DNA from: Streptomyces sp. 2131.1
Lineage (GTDB): Bacteria > Actinomycetota > Actinomycetes > Streptomycetales > Streptomycetaceae
Reading direction: 5' to 3'
Assembly (NCBI RefSeq): GCF_900105515.1
Contig: NZ_FNSY01000001.1
Location: forward strand, 1,426,001-1,490,000
DNA length: 64,000 nt
Shown: positions 26,572 to 34,191 of the stretch, piece after piece
How the letters are laid out: the number at the start of each line of letters is the position of its first letter
How positions within the stretch are numbered: the stretch's first letter is position 1
Program-made: the position numbers and the translations under genes
The notes under the pieces: model-generated
Told to the model about the DNA's origin: nothing
Seen by the model: the letters and a program-made list of their open reading frames with translations, nothing else
The model's database searches: none

Positions 26572-27426
26572 ATGACAGCGGAACAGGTGGAGCCCGAGGC
26601 GGCCGACGGTGCCCGCGCGGCGGACAAGGCGGGGCAGGACGTGGTCGTCGCCTTCGGGCAGACGCTGAAGACGTTACGCGTACGGGCGGGCTTGCAGCGC
26701 GAGGACCTCGGCCGGCGGCTGGGATACTCGGCGTCGACCATCGCCTCCTTCGAGCAAGGCCGCAGGATTCCACCGCCGAGGGCAATCGACCAGGCGGACA
26801 AGGAGCTTGGCGCGGACAACCTGCTGGTGGTGTGGAAGGAGCCGATGGAAAAGGCTCAGTACCCGCCGTTCTTCCAAGGCATGGCGCAGTTGGAGAAGCA
26901 AGCGATTGAGCTGTTGGTCTACGACACTCATGTGGTCAACGGCTTGCTGCAGACCGAGGAGTACACGCGGGCGCTGCTCGCCATGCGGCGGCCGTCTCTC
27001 GACCAGGAGACTGTCGAGCAACGCGTGGCTGCCCGGGTGGCGCGGCAAGACATCTTCGAGCGCCGCCCCACTCCCCTGCTGAGCTTCGTGATGGACGAGG
27101 CCGTCCTGCGGCATCGGTACGGCGGGCGAGAAGTGCTAAAGGGGCAGTTGGAGCACCTGCTGCTCCTCGGCGGGCGACGCAACGTCGAGCTCCAGGTGAT
27201 GCCGACCGATTGCGAGGACAACGCAGGCGTGAACGGCCCGTTCACCGTCATCACGCGCAAGGATGGCAAGAAGTACCTGTATGTCGAGGCGCTGCACACC
27301 AGCACCCTGGCAACCGAGCCCGAACAGACGGTTCTCGCCGCCGCCCGCTATGGGATCATCCGGTCACAGGCTCTCAGTCCGCGAGAGTCACTGGCGTTCA
27401 TCGAGAAGTTGCTGGGAGAACTATGA
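26572..27426 (+). CDS. XRE-family regulator with DUF5753 domain (WhiJ/Scr1-like)
   Basis: A 284-residue regulator. Residues about 25-85 form a Cro/C1 helix-turn-helix (LKTLRVRAGLQREDLGRRLG, STIASFEQGRRIPPP), and about 95-280 a DUF5753 domain (DTHVVNGLLQTEEYTRALLA, FVMDEAVLRHRYGG). This architecture is a very large Streptomyces family usually paired with a downstream DUF397 protein; Scr1/Scr2 of S. coelicolor is a studied pair. I use the ATG at 26572 with AGGG upstream. The stop overlaps the DUF397 start by ATGA, so the two are made together. The DUF397 partner probably modulates DNA binding (family knowledge). Confidence 0.92.
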   Translation: MTAEQVEPEAADGARAADKAGQDVVVAFGQTLKTLRVRAGLQREDLGRRLGYSASTIASFEQGRRIPPPRAIDQADKELGADNLLVVWKEPMEKAQYPPFFQGMAQLEKQAIELLVYDTHVVNGLLQTEEYTRALLAMRRPSLDQETVEQRVAARVARQDIFERRPTPLLSFVMDEAVLRHRYGGREVLKGQLEHLLLLGGRRNVELQVMPTDCEDNAGVNGPFTVITRKDGKKYLYVEALHTSTLATEPEQTVLAAARYGIIRSQALSPRESLAFIEKLLGEL

Positions 27427-27611
27427 ACAACAACGAACCTCTCGTCTGGTTCAAGAGCAGCTACAGCGGCACTGAGGGCGGCCAGTGCATCGAGGTCGCG
27501 GCCGGTACGGGCGCCGTGCACGTCCGTGACTCCAAAGTCGCGGCCGGGCCCGTCCTCCACGTGTCGCGCGACGCCTGGACCGGGCTCGTCGGGCTCGCCA
27601 CGGCGGAGTAG
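27423..27611 (+). CDS. DUF397 protein (XRE partner)
   Basis: A 62-residue protein with the whole DUF397 signature: WFKSSYSGTEGGQCIEVA, VHVRDSK and a terminal DAWTGLVGLA. It begins inside the stop of the XRE gene (ATGA at 27423-27426), so translation is coupled. In studied pairs the DUF397 protein binds and antagonises or helps the XRE partner, in a toxin-antitoxin-like relation. A hairpin terminator follows after 23 bases. Its last codons are echoed about 150 bases downstream in what looks like a remnant of a second copy. Confidence 0.93.
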   Translation: MNNNEPLVWFKSSYSGTEGGQCIEVAAGTGAVHVRDSKVAAGPVLHVSRDAWTGLVGLATAE

Positions 27612-27634
27612 TACACGCAGCGCTTGTACGCACC

Positions 27635-27671
27635 AGAGCCCCGTCGGACCGTAACGGACCGGCGGGGCTCT
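27635..27671 (+). terminator. Hairpin terminator after XRE/DUF397
   Basis: AGAGCCCCG (27635-27643) pairs with its complement at 27663-27671; inner CGG...CCG pairings lengthen the stem. Confidence 0.75.
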
Positions 27672-27734
27672 CGCCTGCGCGGATCCGGGGTGGGACAACT
27701 TACGTAGAGCTGGAGGCTGTTCGGGGAGCCACCC

Positions 27735-27790
27735 TGGCTCCATGGCCTCGCCACGGCCGACTAGTACAGCCTCCCCCTGTACGTGCCGGA
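27735..27790 (+). pseudogene. Remnant of a second DUF397 3' end
   Basis: Reading in frame up to the TAG at 27762-27764 gives PWLHGLATAD-stop, against TGLVGLATAE-stop at the end of the intact DUF397 gene. Similarity continues beyond both stops (TAGTACA, then TGTACG, then GAGCC at matching positions), over about 50 bases. No start or upstream coding remains, so this is a decayed duplicate tail. Confidence 0.45.
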
Positions 27791-27838
27791 GCCGGACCCC
27801 GCCGCTCCGGCGGATAAGGCGGATAAGGTCGACCGGTC

Positions 27839-28834
27839 ATGGACTACGCACCGATCGACCGGGATCCCGGAGAGTTCCAGCAGCCCCTGAGCGCGGCCGA
27901 GATCGAGGCCGTCGTGCGGGCGGCCTTCGGCGAGGGCGCGGTCGTGCTGTCGGCGGCCGAACTCGCGGGTGGGTACTACAACAACACGTACAGGATCGAC
28001 CTGGCCGGTGATGACCGACCCGTCGTGCTGCGCGTCGCGCCGGAGCCGGGCCGTCAGGCCAGGGCCGACCCGGAGATGATGCGCAACGAGCACGCCGGGG
28101 TGCCGTATCTGGCGCCTGTGGCGGGGCTGCTGCCGCACACCCTCGCGACCGACTTCACCCATCAGGTGGTCGGCCGGGACTACATGTTCCAGACGTTCCT
28201 GGCCGGTGTGCCCGCCGGGGAGGCGCTCCGTACGTACCCGGAGCCCGCGCGAGGCGCGTACTTCCGGCAACTGGGTGACATCACGTGCACCGTGCACGGC
28301 GTGCGCGGACCGGGGTTCGGCCGGGTCGCCGGACCCGTGCACGAGTCCTGGAGCGAGGCGCTGTTCACCTGGTTCGAGTACGCGTGCGCGGACCTCGCCG
28401 ACGCCGGGCTCGATGCCGGTGACGTCACGAGGCTGGTCCGGCTGGCCGAGCGTGAGCGCGCCGTGCTCGACGAGGTCACCGAGCCGCGGCTGCTGCACGG
28501 GGACCTCTGGGTGGGGAACACCATGCTGGCCGAAGGGGCCCCGGAGCCGTTGATCACGGGTGTCTTCGACTGCGACAGGCTCTGGTGGGGCGACCCGGAG
28601 GCGGACTGGCCGGTCTATCTGGCGCTGCGCAAGCCGGGAGGCGAGCGCGATGCCTTCTGGGAGACGTACGGGCGGGTGGGCCGGACCGAGGGCGCCCGGT
28701 GGCGCGGGCTCGTCTACGAGGCGAGGCACGCCACCGCGTTGCTGCTGGAATTCCATCGGCTCGGCCTGGCCGACAGGGTGGCCGAGACGTACGGCGAGAT
28801 CCGCGACCTCACCCACCGGCTGGCCATTCACTGA
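27839..28834 (+). CDS. Aminoglycoside phosphotransferase-fold (APH) kinase
   Basis: A 331-residue protein of the APH/choline kinase superfamily. The N-lobe shows a nucleotide loop (ELAGGYYNNTYRIDL) and a lysine-free but similar strand (PVVLRVAPEPG). The catalytic loop is LLHGDLWVGN with D222 as catalytic base, followed by the metal-binding FDCDRLWWGDPEADW. The family phosphorylates aminoglycosides, fructosamine, homoserine and other small molecules; nothing here fixes the substrate, and resistance cannot be claimed. It is a single gene with terminators on both sides. Confidence 0.88.
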   Translation: MDYAPIDRDPGEFQQPLSAAEIEAVVRAAFGEGAVVLSAAELAGGYYNNTYRIDLAGDDRPVVLRVAPEPGRQARADPEMMRNEHAGVPYLAPVAGLLPHTLATDFTHQVVGRDYMFQTFLAGVPAGEALRTYPEPARGAYFRQLGDITCTVHGVRGPGFGRVAGPVHESWSEALFTWFEYACADLADAGLDAGDVTRLVRLAERERAVLDEVTEPRLLHGDLWVGNTMLAEGAPEPLITGVFDCDRLWWGDPEADWPVYLALRKPGGERDAFWETYGRVGRTEGARWRGLVYEARHATALLLEFHRLGLADRVAETYGEIRDLTHRLAIH

Positions 28835-28836
28835 CG

Positions 28837-28872
28837 CGGGCCCGGCTCCCCCCGTACAGGGAGCCGGGCCCG
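28837..28872. terminator. Bidirectional terminator
   Basis: Perfect 14-base arms (28837-28850 and 28859-28872) with an 8-base loop, between the convergent stops at 28834 and 28888. Confidence 0.85.
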
Positions 28873-28887
28873 GTCACGCGCCGGCCG

Positions 28888-30276
28888 CTAGACCAGCGTC
28901 CACGACTGGTTCGCCGTGCCGCCGCAGGTCCAGATCTGGAGCTGGTTGCCGTCCGTGGTGCTCCAGTCCGTGACGTCCAGGCACTTGCCCGAACCGGCGT
29001 TGACCAGGCTGCCGTTGGCGCCGGTCGTCCAGGACTGGGCGCCGGAGCCGTTGCAGTCGTAGAGCTGGACCTTCGTGCCGTTGGCCGTGCCGGCGGCCGC
29101 GACGTCAAGGCACTTGCCCATCGCGCGGAAGGTGTTGCCGGTGCGGGTCCACTGCTGGGCGGATGTGCCGTTGCAGGTGTAGAGGTCGACCTTGGTGCCG
29201 TTGGCGCTGCTGGCACCGGCCACGTCGACGCACTTGCCGCCGTAGCCCTTGATGGCGGTCGTGCCGGCCGGTGGGTCGACGGGGCCGCCGCCGCCCGTGA
29301 TCGCCTTGAACGTGTTGGTGAACTGCCAGGTGCTCTGCGGGGTGCCGCTTTCGCCCTGGTTGTCGCGGCCGAGGGACCAGAAGGTCAGTTCCTGGATGCC
29401 GTTGCTCGCGGCGAACGCCTCCAGTTCCTGGGCGTCCTGGGTGGTGAAGACCTCGGCGGCGGTGTCGTTGACGCCGATCATCGGGCAGTTGCCCTCCATC
29501 GCCCAGAGCTGGGCGGAGGACTTCTCGGTCCAGATCTGGCCGAGCTGGGTGTGCAGGCCCTTCGCGGCGCTGATCGCGGCCTGGCCCATGTCCATGGCGG
29601 GGCCGTAGTCCATGGTCATGATGTTGACCAGGTTGACGTTCAGGTTGTGGCTCTTGGCGTTCTTGAGGAGCGCGATGCCGTTGGACTCCAGGCCGCTGGG
29701 GCTGACCGGGAGGGTGAAGTCGACGTCGAGCTTGCGGCCCTGGGCCGCGTAGTCCTTCTGGAGGTTGGCCAGCGCCTGGTTGCGGCGGTCGTTGGCGGCG
29801 GTGTTGTCGAGCGTGCTGCCTTCGATGTCCAGGTCGATGCGGGTCAGGTTGAGCTGGTCGATGACCTTCTTGTACTGGGCCTGCATCGCGGACACCGAAC
29901 CGCAGGAGGCCAGTTCGTTGCCGCTCGCGCCACCGAAGGAGGCGATGACGTCGCCGCCGGCCGCGCGCAGGCTGTTGATGGCGTTGTTCCAGCCGGAGTC
30001 GGTGACCGGGGTGTCACCGTTGATCGTGGCGTTGCAGGTGCCCTGGCTGATGATGAACGCCAGTGTGTAGTACTTGTTTCCGGTCGCGTTGTGCGCGTTC
30101 ATCAGGCTGGACGGGCTGTTCCACATCTCCGCGTACGGGGCCGCGTAGTGGGCGGGGAAGCCGGGGCCGGGGTTGGCGGCTGCGGAGGCCGGGGTGGCCG
30201 TGGCGACCAGGCCGGCGGCGGCCAGGGGCAGCACGCCGAGCAGGGCGGTGAGCCATCTGCTGCGGGATCTGGGCAT
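28888..30276 (-). CDS. Secreted GH18 chitinase-like enzyme with C-terminal CBM13
   Basis: A 462-residue exported protein: signal peptide (1-33, cleaving near ASAAA), GH18 barrel (about 38-325) and a ricin-type lectin domain (about 343-462). The GH18 catalytic motif is RIDLDIEG with E152 as the acid, and VIASFGGASG is the preceding family strand. The CBM13 has three subrepeats, each with GKC(V/L)DV and QxW, which bind sugars. Barrel features such as MTMDYG and LAFIISQG are typical of fungal/actinobacterial chitinase D-type enzymes. It acts outside the cell on chitin or related beta-1,4-GlcNAc polymers. It follows the beta-helix gene by 16 bases in one operon. Confidence 0.93.
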   Translation of the reverse strand: MPRSRSRWLTALLGVLPLAAAGLVATATPASAAANPGPGFPAHYAAPYAEMWNSPSSLMNAHNATGNKYYTLAFIISQGTCNATINGDTPVTDSGWNNAINSLRAAGGDVIASFGGASGNELASCGSVSAMQAQYKKVIDQLNLTRIDLDIEGSTLDNTAANDRRNQALANLQKDYAAQGRKLDVDFTLPVSPSGLESNGIALLKNAKSHNLNVNLVNIMTMDYGPAMDMGQAAISAAKGLHTQLGQIWTEKSSAQLWAMEGNCPMIGVNDTAAEVFTTQDAQELEAFAASNGIQELTFWSLGRDNQGESGTPQSTWQFTNTFKAITGGGGPVDPPAGTTAIKGYGGKCVDVAGASSANGTKVDLYTCNGTSAQQWTRTGNTFRAMGKCLDVAAAGTANGTKVQLYDCNGSGAQSWTTGANGSLVNAGSGKCLDVTDWSTTDGNQLQIWTCGGTANQSWTLV

Positions 30277-30292
30277 GGGGGGTCCCTCCGGT

Positions 30293-32479
30293 CTACGGGT
30301 AGGTGGTGAGGTACGCGACGTTGCTGCTGGGCGTGACGGCCGCCCCGGTGCCGTTGATGATGTGGCTGATCGTTCCGGCGCCGCCGAGGACGACGGTGAC
30401 CATGTCGTGGAACTTCACGCCGGAGGTCTGGGGCACCTCGAAGGAGTGGTCCTCGACCACCGAGGGGTTGACGTTGAAGTAGGCGTAGCTGCCCAGACCC
30501 CACGCCTCGTGGCTGGTCACGGACGCGCCGACCTTGTACGCGGGGTAGCCGTTGGTGTTCCCGTTCTTCCAGGCGCTCTGGTTGGGCGGGTCGTACGGCA
30601 GCTCGTTCTGGAAGAAGTACGTGCGGCCGCCGTTGCCGTTCCAGATGACCTGCGTCTTCTGGTAGTGCTCGACGAACAGCCCGTACGCGGTGACGTTCTG
30701 ACCGTTGACGACCAGCCCGGTGTCGGCGGTGTTGGTGTTCCAGCCGACCGTGCCGCCGTTGCCGTGGTCGGCGCGCCAGATCCAGGTGTGGTCGATGATC
30801 GTGTTGCTGGTGTTGACGACCAGCGACTGGGTCGCCTTGCCGACGGTCGCGCCGCCGATGCGGAAGAACACGTCGTTGAGCGTGACCGGGTTGGCGGCGT
30901 GGTTGGCGGAGGAGCCGTCGGGGCCGATCCGCATCAGGGTCTGGGAGTTGGTCGTACCGGCGTCGACCAGGACACCCGCGATCTTGATGCCGTCCACGTC
31001 GGCCGTGGTGAGCGCGGTGATGCCGTTGTCCGGGATGAGCGTGGCGAGGCCCATGCCGAGGACGACCGTGTCGGGGCGGGTGACGTTGAGCGTCTGGTTG
31101 AGGTGGTAGACGCCCGGGGTGATCAGCAGGTTCTTGCCGGCGGCCAGGGCGGCGTTCATGTCGGCCGCGCTCGCGCCGGGCTTGGCGATGTAGAAGTCGT
31201 CCAGCGGCAGCGACGAACCCGCCTGGGTCTTGCCGCTCCAGGTAGTGGCCGAGGCGTTGGTCTGGGCGGCGGGTACGAACACCTTCCAGGCGCCCGCGTC
31301 GTCGACGTACAGGAAGGGCTTCTCGCGGTTGACCGGGGCGGAGGCGACGGTGGTGTAGGTCGGGAAGGACTGGGCGGGGGCACCCTGGTCGCCGACGAAG
31401 ACCATGTTCCAGTTGGAGCCGGACCAGGATCCCATCCGCGTGTTCTTGGTCAGGAACTGCTGCTGGCTGCCCGACTGGATCTGGCCGTCGATCTTCGAGT
31501 CGGAGATGAAGCCGCCGCTGGACCAGCCGCCGTCGTCCAGCTTGAGGTTCCCGCGCACGTGCATGCGCCGGTAGGGGGCCGCCTGGGACACGGCCCAGCG
31601 GTCGCTGCCGCCGTTCGGCGTGACGGAGAGGTTCTCGGCGTCGCGCCAGAAGTTCTGGGTGGCGTTGCCCTGGAACCAGTCGGCCTCGGCGTGGACCGCG
31701 CCGTTGATGTTCACCGCGTCCGGGGACAGGCCGAGGCCGGCGACCTGGGTGTAGAAGCCGACGTTGACGTCCGCGCTGTACGTGCCCGGCTTGAACAGCA
31801 CCGCGTAGCGCTGGGAGCCGAACTGGTTGGACTGCTGCTGGCTGAAGATGCTGTTCAGCTTCGACTGGATGGACGAGGCGGACATCGACGGGTCGAAGAT
31901 CACCGTGTTCGGTCCGAGGTCCGGGTTGTCGCCCGTGGGCGGGTCCGTGGGGTCGGTCGGGTCCACGGCGCCGGAGAAGCTCCACTTCTGGTTGCCCGTG
32001 CCGGCGCAGTCCCAGATCTGAAGGCGGGCGCCGTCCGCGCTGCTGTTGTCCTTGATGTCCAGGCACTTGTTCGCGGCGGTGTTGACCAGGTCCCCTGCGG
32101 AGGTCAGCCGCCACTTCTGGCTGGCGACGCTCCCGTAGCAGGTCCACAGGTGGACGGCGGTCCCGTTGGCCGTGCCGTTCGCGGCCAGGTCCAGGCACTT
32201 GCCCTTCGCGGTCAGCGAGCCGTCGCCGTTCAGCGTCCAGCTCTGGTTCTGACTGCCGGGGTAGCACGTCCACATCTGGGCGGGCGTGCCGTCGGCGGTC
32301 GAACCGTCGGTGACGTCGAGGCACTTGCCGGTGCCGGTGTTGGTCAGCGCGCCGGGCGTCGCGGCGCCGGCGGTTCCCGAGCCGAGGGCGACCAGGGCAC
32401 CGGCGGCGGCCAGGGAAGCGGACAGGGCCATGGCCAGGGGGGCGGTCCGCCGTCTGCGGCGATGGGGTGAACGAGGCAT
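30293..32479 (-). CDS. Secreted CBM13 plus right-handed beta-helix protein
   Basis: A 728-residue exported protein. Signal peptide (about 1-38), N-terminal ricin-type lectin module (about 40-165: GKCLDVTDGS, GKCLDLAANG, NKCLDIKDNS), then a long beta-helical region starting NPDLGPNTVIFDPSM. It carries the conserved phrases ERYAVLFKPGTY-like (QRYAVLFKPGTYSADVNVGF), LLITPGVYHLNQTLNVTRPD, IIDHTWIWRADHG and VIWNGNGGRTYFFQNE. Homologues are widespread in actinomycetes under misleading names such as adenylyl cyclase or F5/8-type protein. The fold and lectin suggest action on a polysaccharide, but no catalytic residues can be named. It is the first gene of the operon with GH18. Confidence 0.85.
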   Translation of the reverse strand: MPRSPHRRRRRTAPLAMALSASLAAAGALVALGSGTAGAATPGALTNTGTGKCLDVTDGSTADGTPAQMWTCYPGSQNQSWTLNGDGSLTAKGKCLDLAANGTANGTAVHLWTCYGSVASQKWRLTSAGDLVNTAANKCLDIKDNSSADGARLQIWDCAGTGNQKWSFSGAVDPTDPTDPPTGDNPDLGPNTVIFDPSMSASSIQSKLNSIFSQQQSNQFGSQRYAVLFKPGTYSADVNVGFYTQVAGLGLSPDAVNINGAVHAEADWFQGNATQNFWRDAENLSVTPNGGSDRWAVSQAAPYRRMHVRGNLKLDDGGWSSGGFISDSKIDGQIQSGSQQQFLTKNTRMGSWSGSNWNMVFVGDQGAPAQSFPTYTTVASAPVNREKPFLYVDDAGAWKVFVPAAQTNASATTWSGKTQAGSSLPLDDFYIAKPGASAADMNAALAAGKNLLITPGVYHLNQTLNVTRPDTVVLGMGLATLIPDNGITALTTADVDGIKIAGVLVDAGTTNSQTLMRIGPDGSSANHAANPVTLNDVFFRIGGATVGKATQSLVVNTSNTIIDHTWIWRADHGNGGTVGWNTNTADTGLVVNGQNVTAYGLFVEHYQKTQVIWNGNGGRTYFFQNELPYDPPNQSAWKNGNTNGYPAYKVGASVTSHEAWGLGSYAYFNVNPSVVEDHSFEVPQTSGVKFHDMVTVVLGGAGTISHIINGTGAAVTPSSNVAYLTTYP

Positions 32480-32828
32480 GGGGAGCCTTCCCGTGGTGGG
32501 GGGTGTGGGGCAGGTGCATGACAGGAACTCGGCCGACGCCTTATTTCAAGCCGTGAAGCTAGAGGCGGCGCCGACCGCCCGTCAACCCCCTGCACGGGCC
32601 GGCATTTCACCTTCTGTAGGCACTCGGCCCGCGATCCCGTGAAACCCCAGGACTCTTGTACGCCTTCTGAAATCGCAGGTCACCCGCGCTGACATGCAGC
32701 GTTCGAGTTGTGCGCGATTTTCTGCCAGGAAGGTTTCCTGACAGAAACCTTGACGGGCTGTCGTGGACACGCGCAGACTCCGGTTCTGCTCGGCCGCTGC
32801 GCTCCTCCGCCCACCACGGGAGTCCCCC
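32480..32828. promoter_or_regulatory. Divergent control region with 13-base inverted repeat
   Basis: This 349-base gap separates the two secreted-enzyme units. At 32719-32747 a near-perfect inverted repeat (TTTCTGCCAGGAA, three-base spacer, TTCCTGACAGAAA; 12 of 13 positions pair) stands 82 bases before the ThuA-domain gene. The region is less GC-rich than the coding parts. No DasR-type site (ACTGGTCTAGACCAGT) is seen. Confidence 0.5.
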
Positions 32829-34064
32829 ATGCGCGTCAGACACGGCACCGCCCTCCTGCTCCGGCTCCTCGCCCTCGCCACGCTCGTCCTCGGCCTGCAG
32901 GCGGCCCCGGCGCACGCCGCCCCCGCCGCCGGTACGTTCCGGGTGCTGGCCTTCTACGACGGCACCTACGACGCGGCGCACATCAGCTTCGACCGCGAGG
33001 CCAACACCTGGTTCGCCCAGCAGGGCGCCGCCCACGGCTTCACGTACACCGCCACCACCGACTGGAGCCGGCTCAACAGCACCGAACTGGCGGGCTACCA
33101 GGTCGTGATGTTCCTCGACGACTACCCGCACACCGCCTCCCAGCGCTCCGCGTTCCAGTCGTACGTGCAGAACGGCGGCGGGTTCGTCGGCTTCCACGTC
33201 TCCGCGTTCAACACGGACACCAGCGACTGGCCCTGGTACCACAACACCTTCCTCGGCACCGGTACCTTCCGGTCCAACACGTGGGGCCCCACGCAGGAGA
33301 CGCTGCGCGTCGACGACCCCGGGCATCCGGCGACGGCGGGGCTCCCCGCCACCATCACCTCGTCGGTCAGCGAGTGGTACAGCTGGCAGAACGACCTGCG
33401 GAAGAACCCCGCGATCGACGTCCTCGCCTCGATGGACCCCTCGACGTTCCCCATCGGGACCGACCCCAACCAGACCTGGTACAGCGGGGATTACCCGATC
33501 GTGTGGAGCAACCGCGACTACCGGATGGTCTACAACAACTTCGGCCACAACGCGATGGACTACGCGACGAACACCGCCCTGTCCTCCACGTTCGCGAGCG
33601 CCCGGCAGAACCAACTCCTGCTCCAGGAGATCGCCTGGGCCGCCGGGCAGGACGGCGGCCCGGTCACCCCGCCCGACGGCGCCACCGGCCGCATCACCGG
33701 CTACGGCGGCAAGTGCGTCGACGTGCCGGGCGCGAGCTCCGCCAACGGAGCGGCCGTGCAGCTCTACGACTGCAACGGCACCGAAGCCCAGCGCTGGACG
33801 ACCGGCTCCGACGGCACCCTGAAGGCGCTCGGCAAGTGCCTGGACATCACCGCCGCGGGGACCGCGAACGGCACCAAGGCGCAGCTCTACGACTGCAACG
33901 GCTCCGGGGCGCAGGTCTGGCAGCACCGGAGCAGCGGCGAACTGTTCAACCCCGCGTCCGGCAAGTGCCTCGACGCGACCGGGCCCAGCTCGGCCAACGG
34001 CACCCGGCTCCAAATCTGGACCTGCTATGCCAGTGCCAACCAGCAGTGGACGCTGCCCGCCTGA
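32829..34064 (+). CDS. Secreted ThuA-domain protein with C-terminal CBM13
   Basis: A 411-residue exported protein: signal peptide (about 1-34), a ThuA-like glutamine-amidotransferase-fold domain (about 38-275) and a ricin-type lectin domain (about 288-411). ThuA features are RVLAFYDGTYDAAH at the start, VMFLDDYPHTASQ, GGGFVGFHVSAF and the terminal LLLQEIAWAAG. ThuA proteins are linked to sugar catabolism without a proven reaction; this one is extracellular. I use the ATG at 32829 with GGGAG at seven bases. The lectin part is very close to that of the GH18 protein (GYGGKCVDV.GASSANG, LYDCNG), suggesting recent module exchange. A 20-base-arm terminator follows. Confidence 0.88.
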   Translation: MRVRHGTALLLRLLALATLVLGLQAAPAHAAPAAGTFRVLAFYDGTYDAAHISFDREANTWFAQQGAAHGFTYTATTDWSRLNSTELAGYQVVMFLDDYPHTASQRSAFQSYVQNGGGFVGFHVSAFNTDTSDWPWYHNTFLGTGTFRSNTWGPTQETLRVDDPGHPATAGLPATITSSVSEWYSWQNDLRKNPAIDVLASMDPSTFPIGTDPNQTWYSGDYPIVWSNRDYRMVYNNFGHNAMDYATNTALSSTFASARQNQLLLQEIAWAAGQDGGPVTPPDGATGRITGYGGKCVDVPGASSANGAAVQLYDCNGTEAQRWTTGSDGTLKALGKCLDITAAGTANGTKAQLYDCNGSGAQVWQHRSSGELFNPASGKCLDATGPSSANGTRLQIWTCYASANQQWTLPA

Positions 34065-34068
34065 CCCG

Positions 34069-34111
34069 CGGACGGAGGGGCGGGACCCGGCGGGTCCCGC
34101 CCCTCCGTCCG
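34069..34111 (+). terminator. Very strong terminator hairpin
   Basis: Perfect 20-base arms at 34069-34088 and 34092-34111 with a three-base loop, immediately after the ThuA-domain gene. Confidence 0.9.
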
Positions 34112-34191
34112 GGTGACCCCTTCCCGCTGGACAGCGCAACGTCTCGTGTCGCGCGCGCGGGCGCGGCCGCCGGGCTGCCCACGATGCCGCC

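Noticed and set aside
27839..28834. Aminoglycoside resistance gene
   Set aside because: Only the general APH fold is evident. This superfamily has many metabolic kinases and nothing ties this member to antibiotics.
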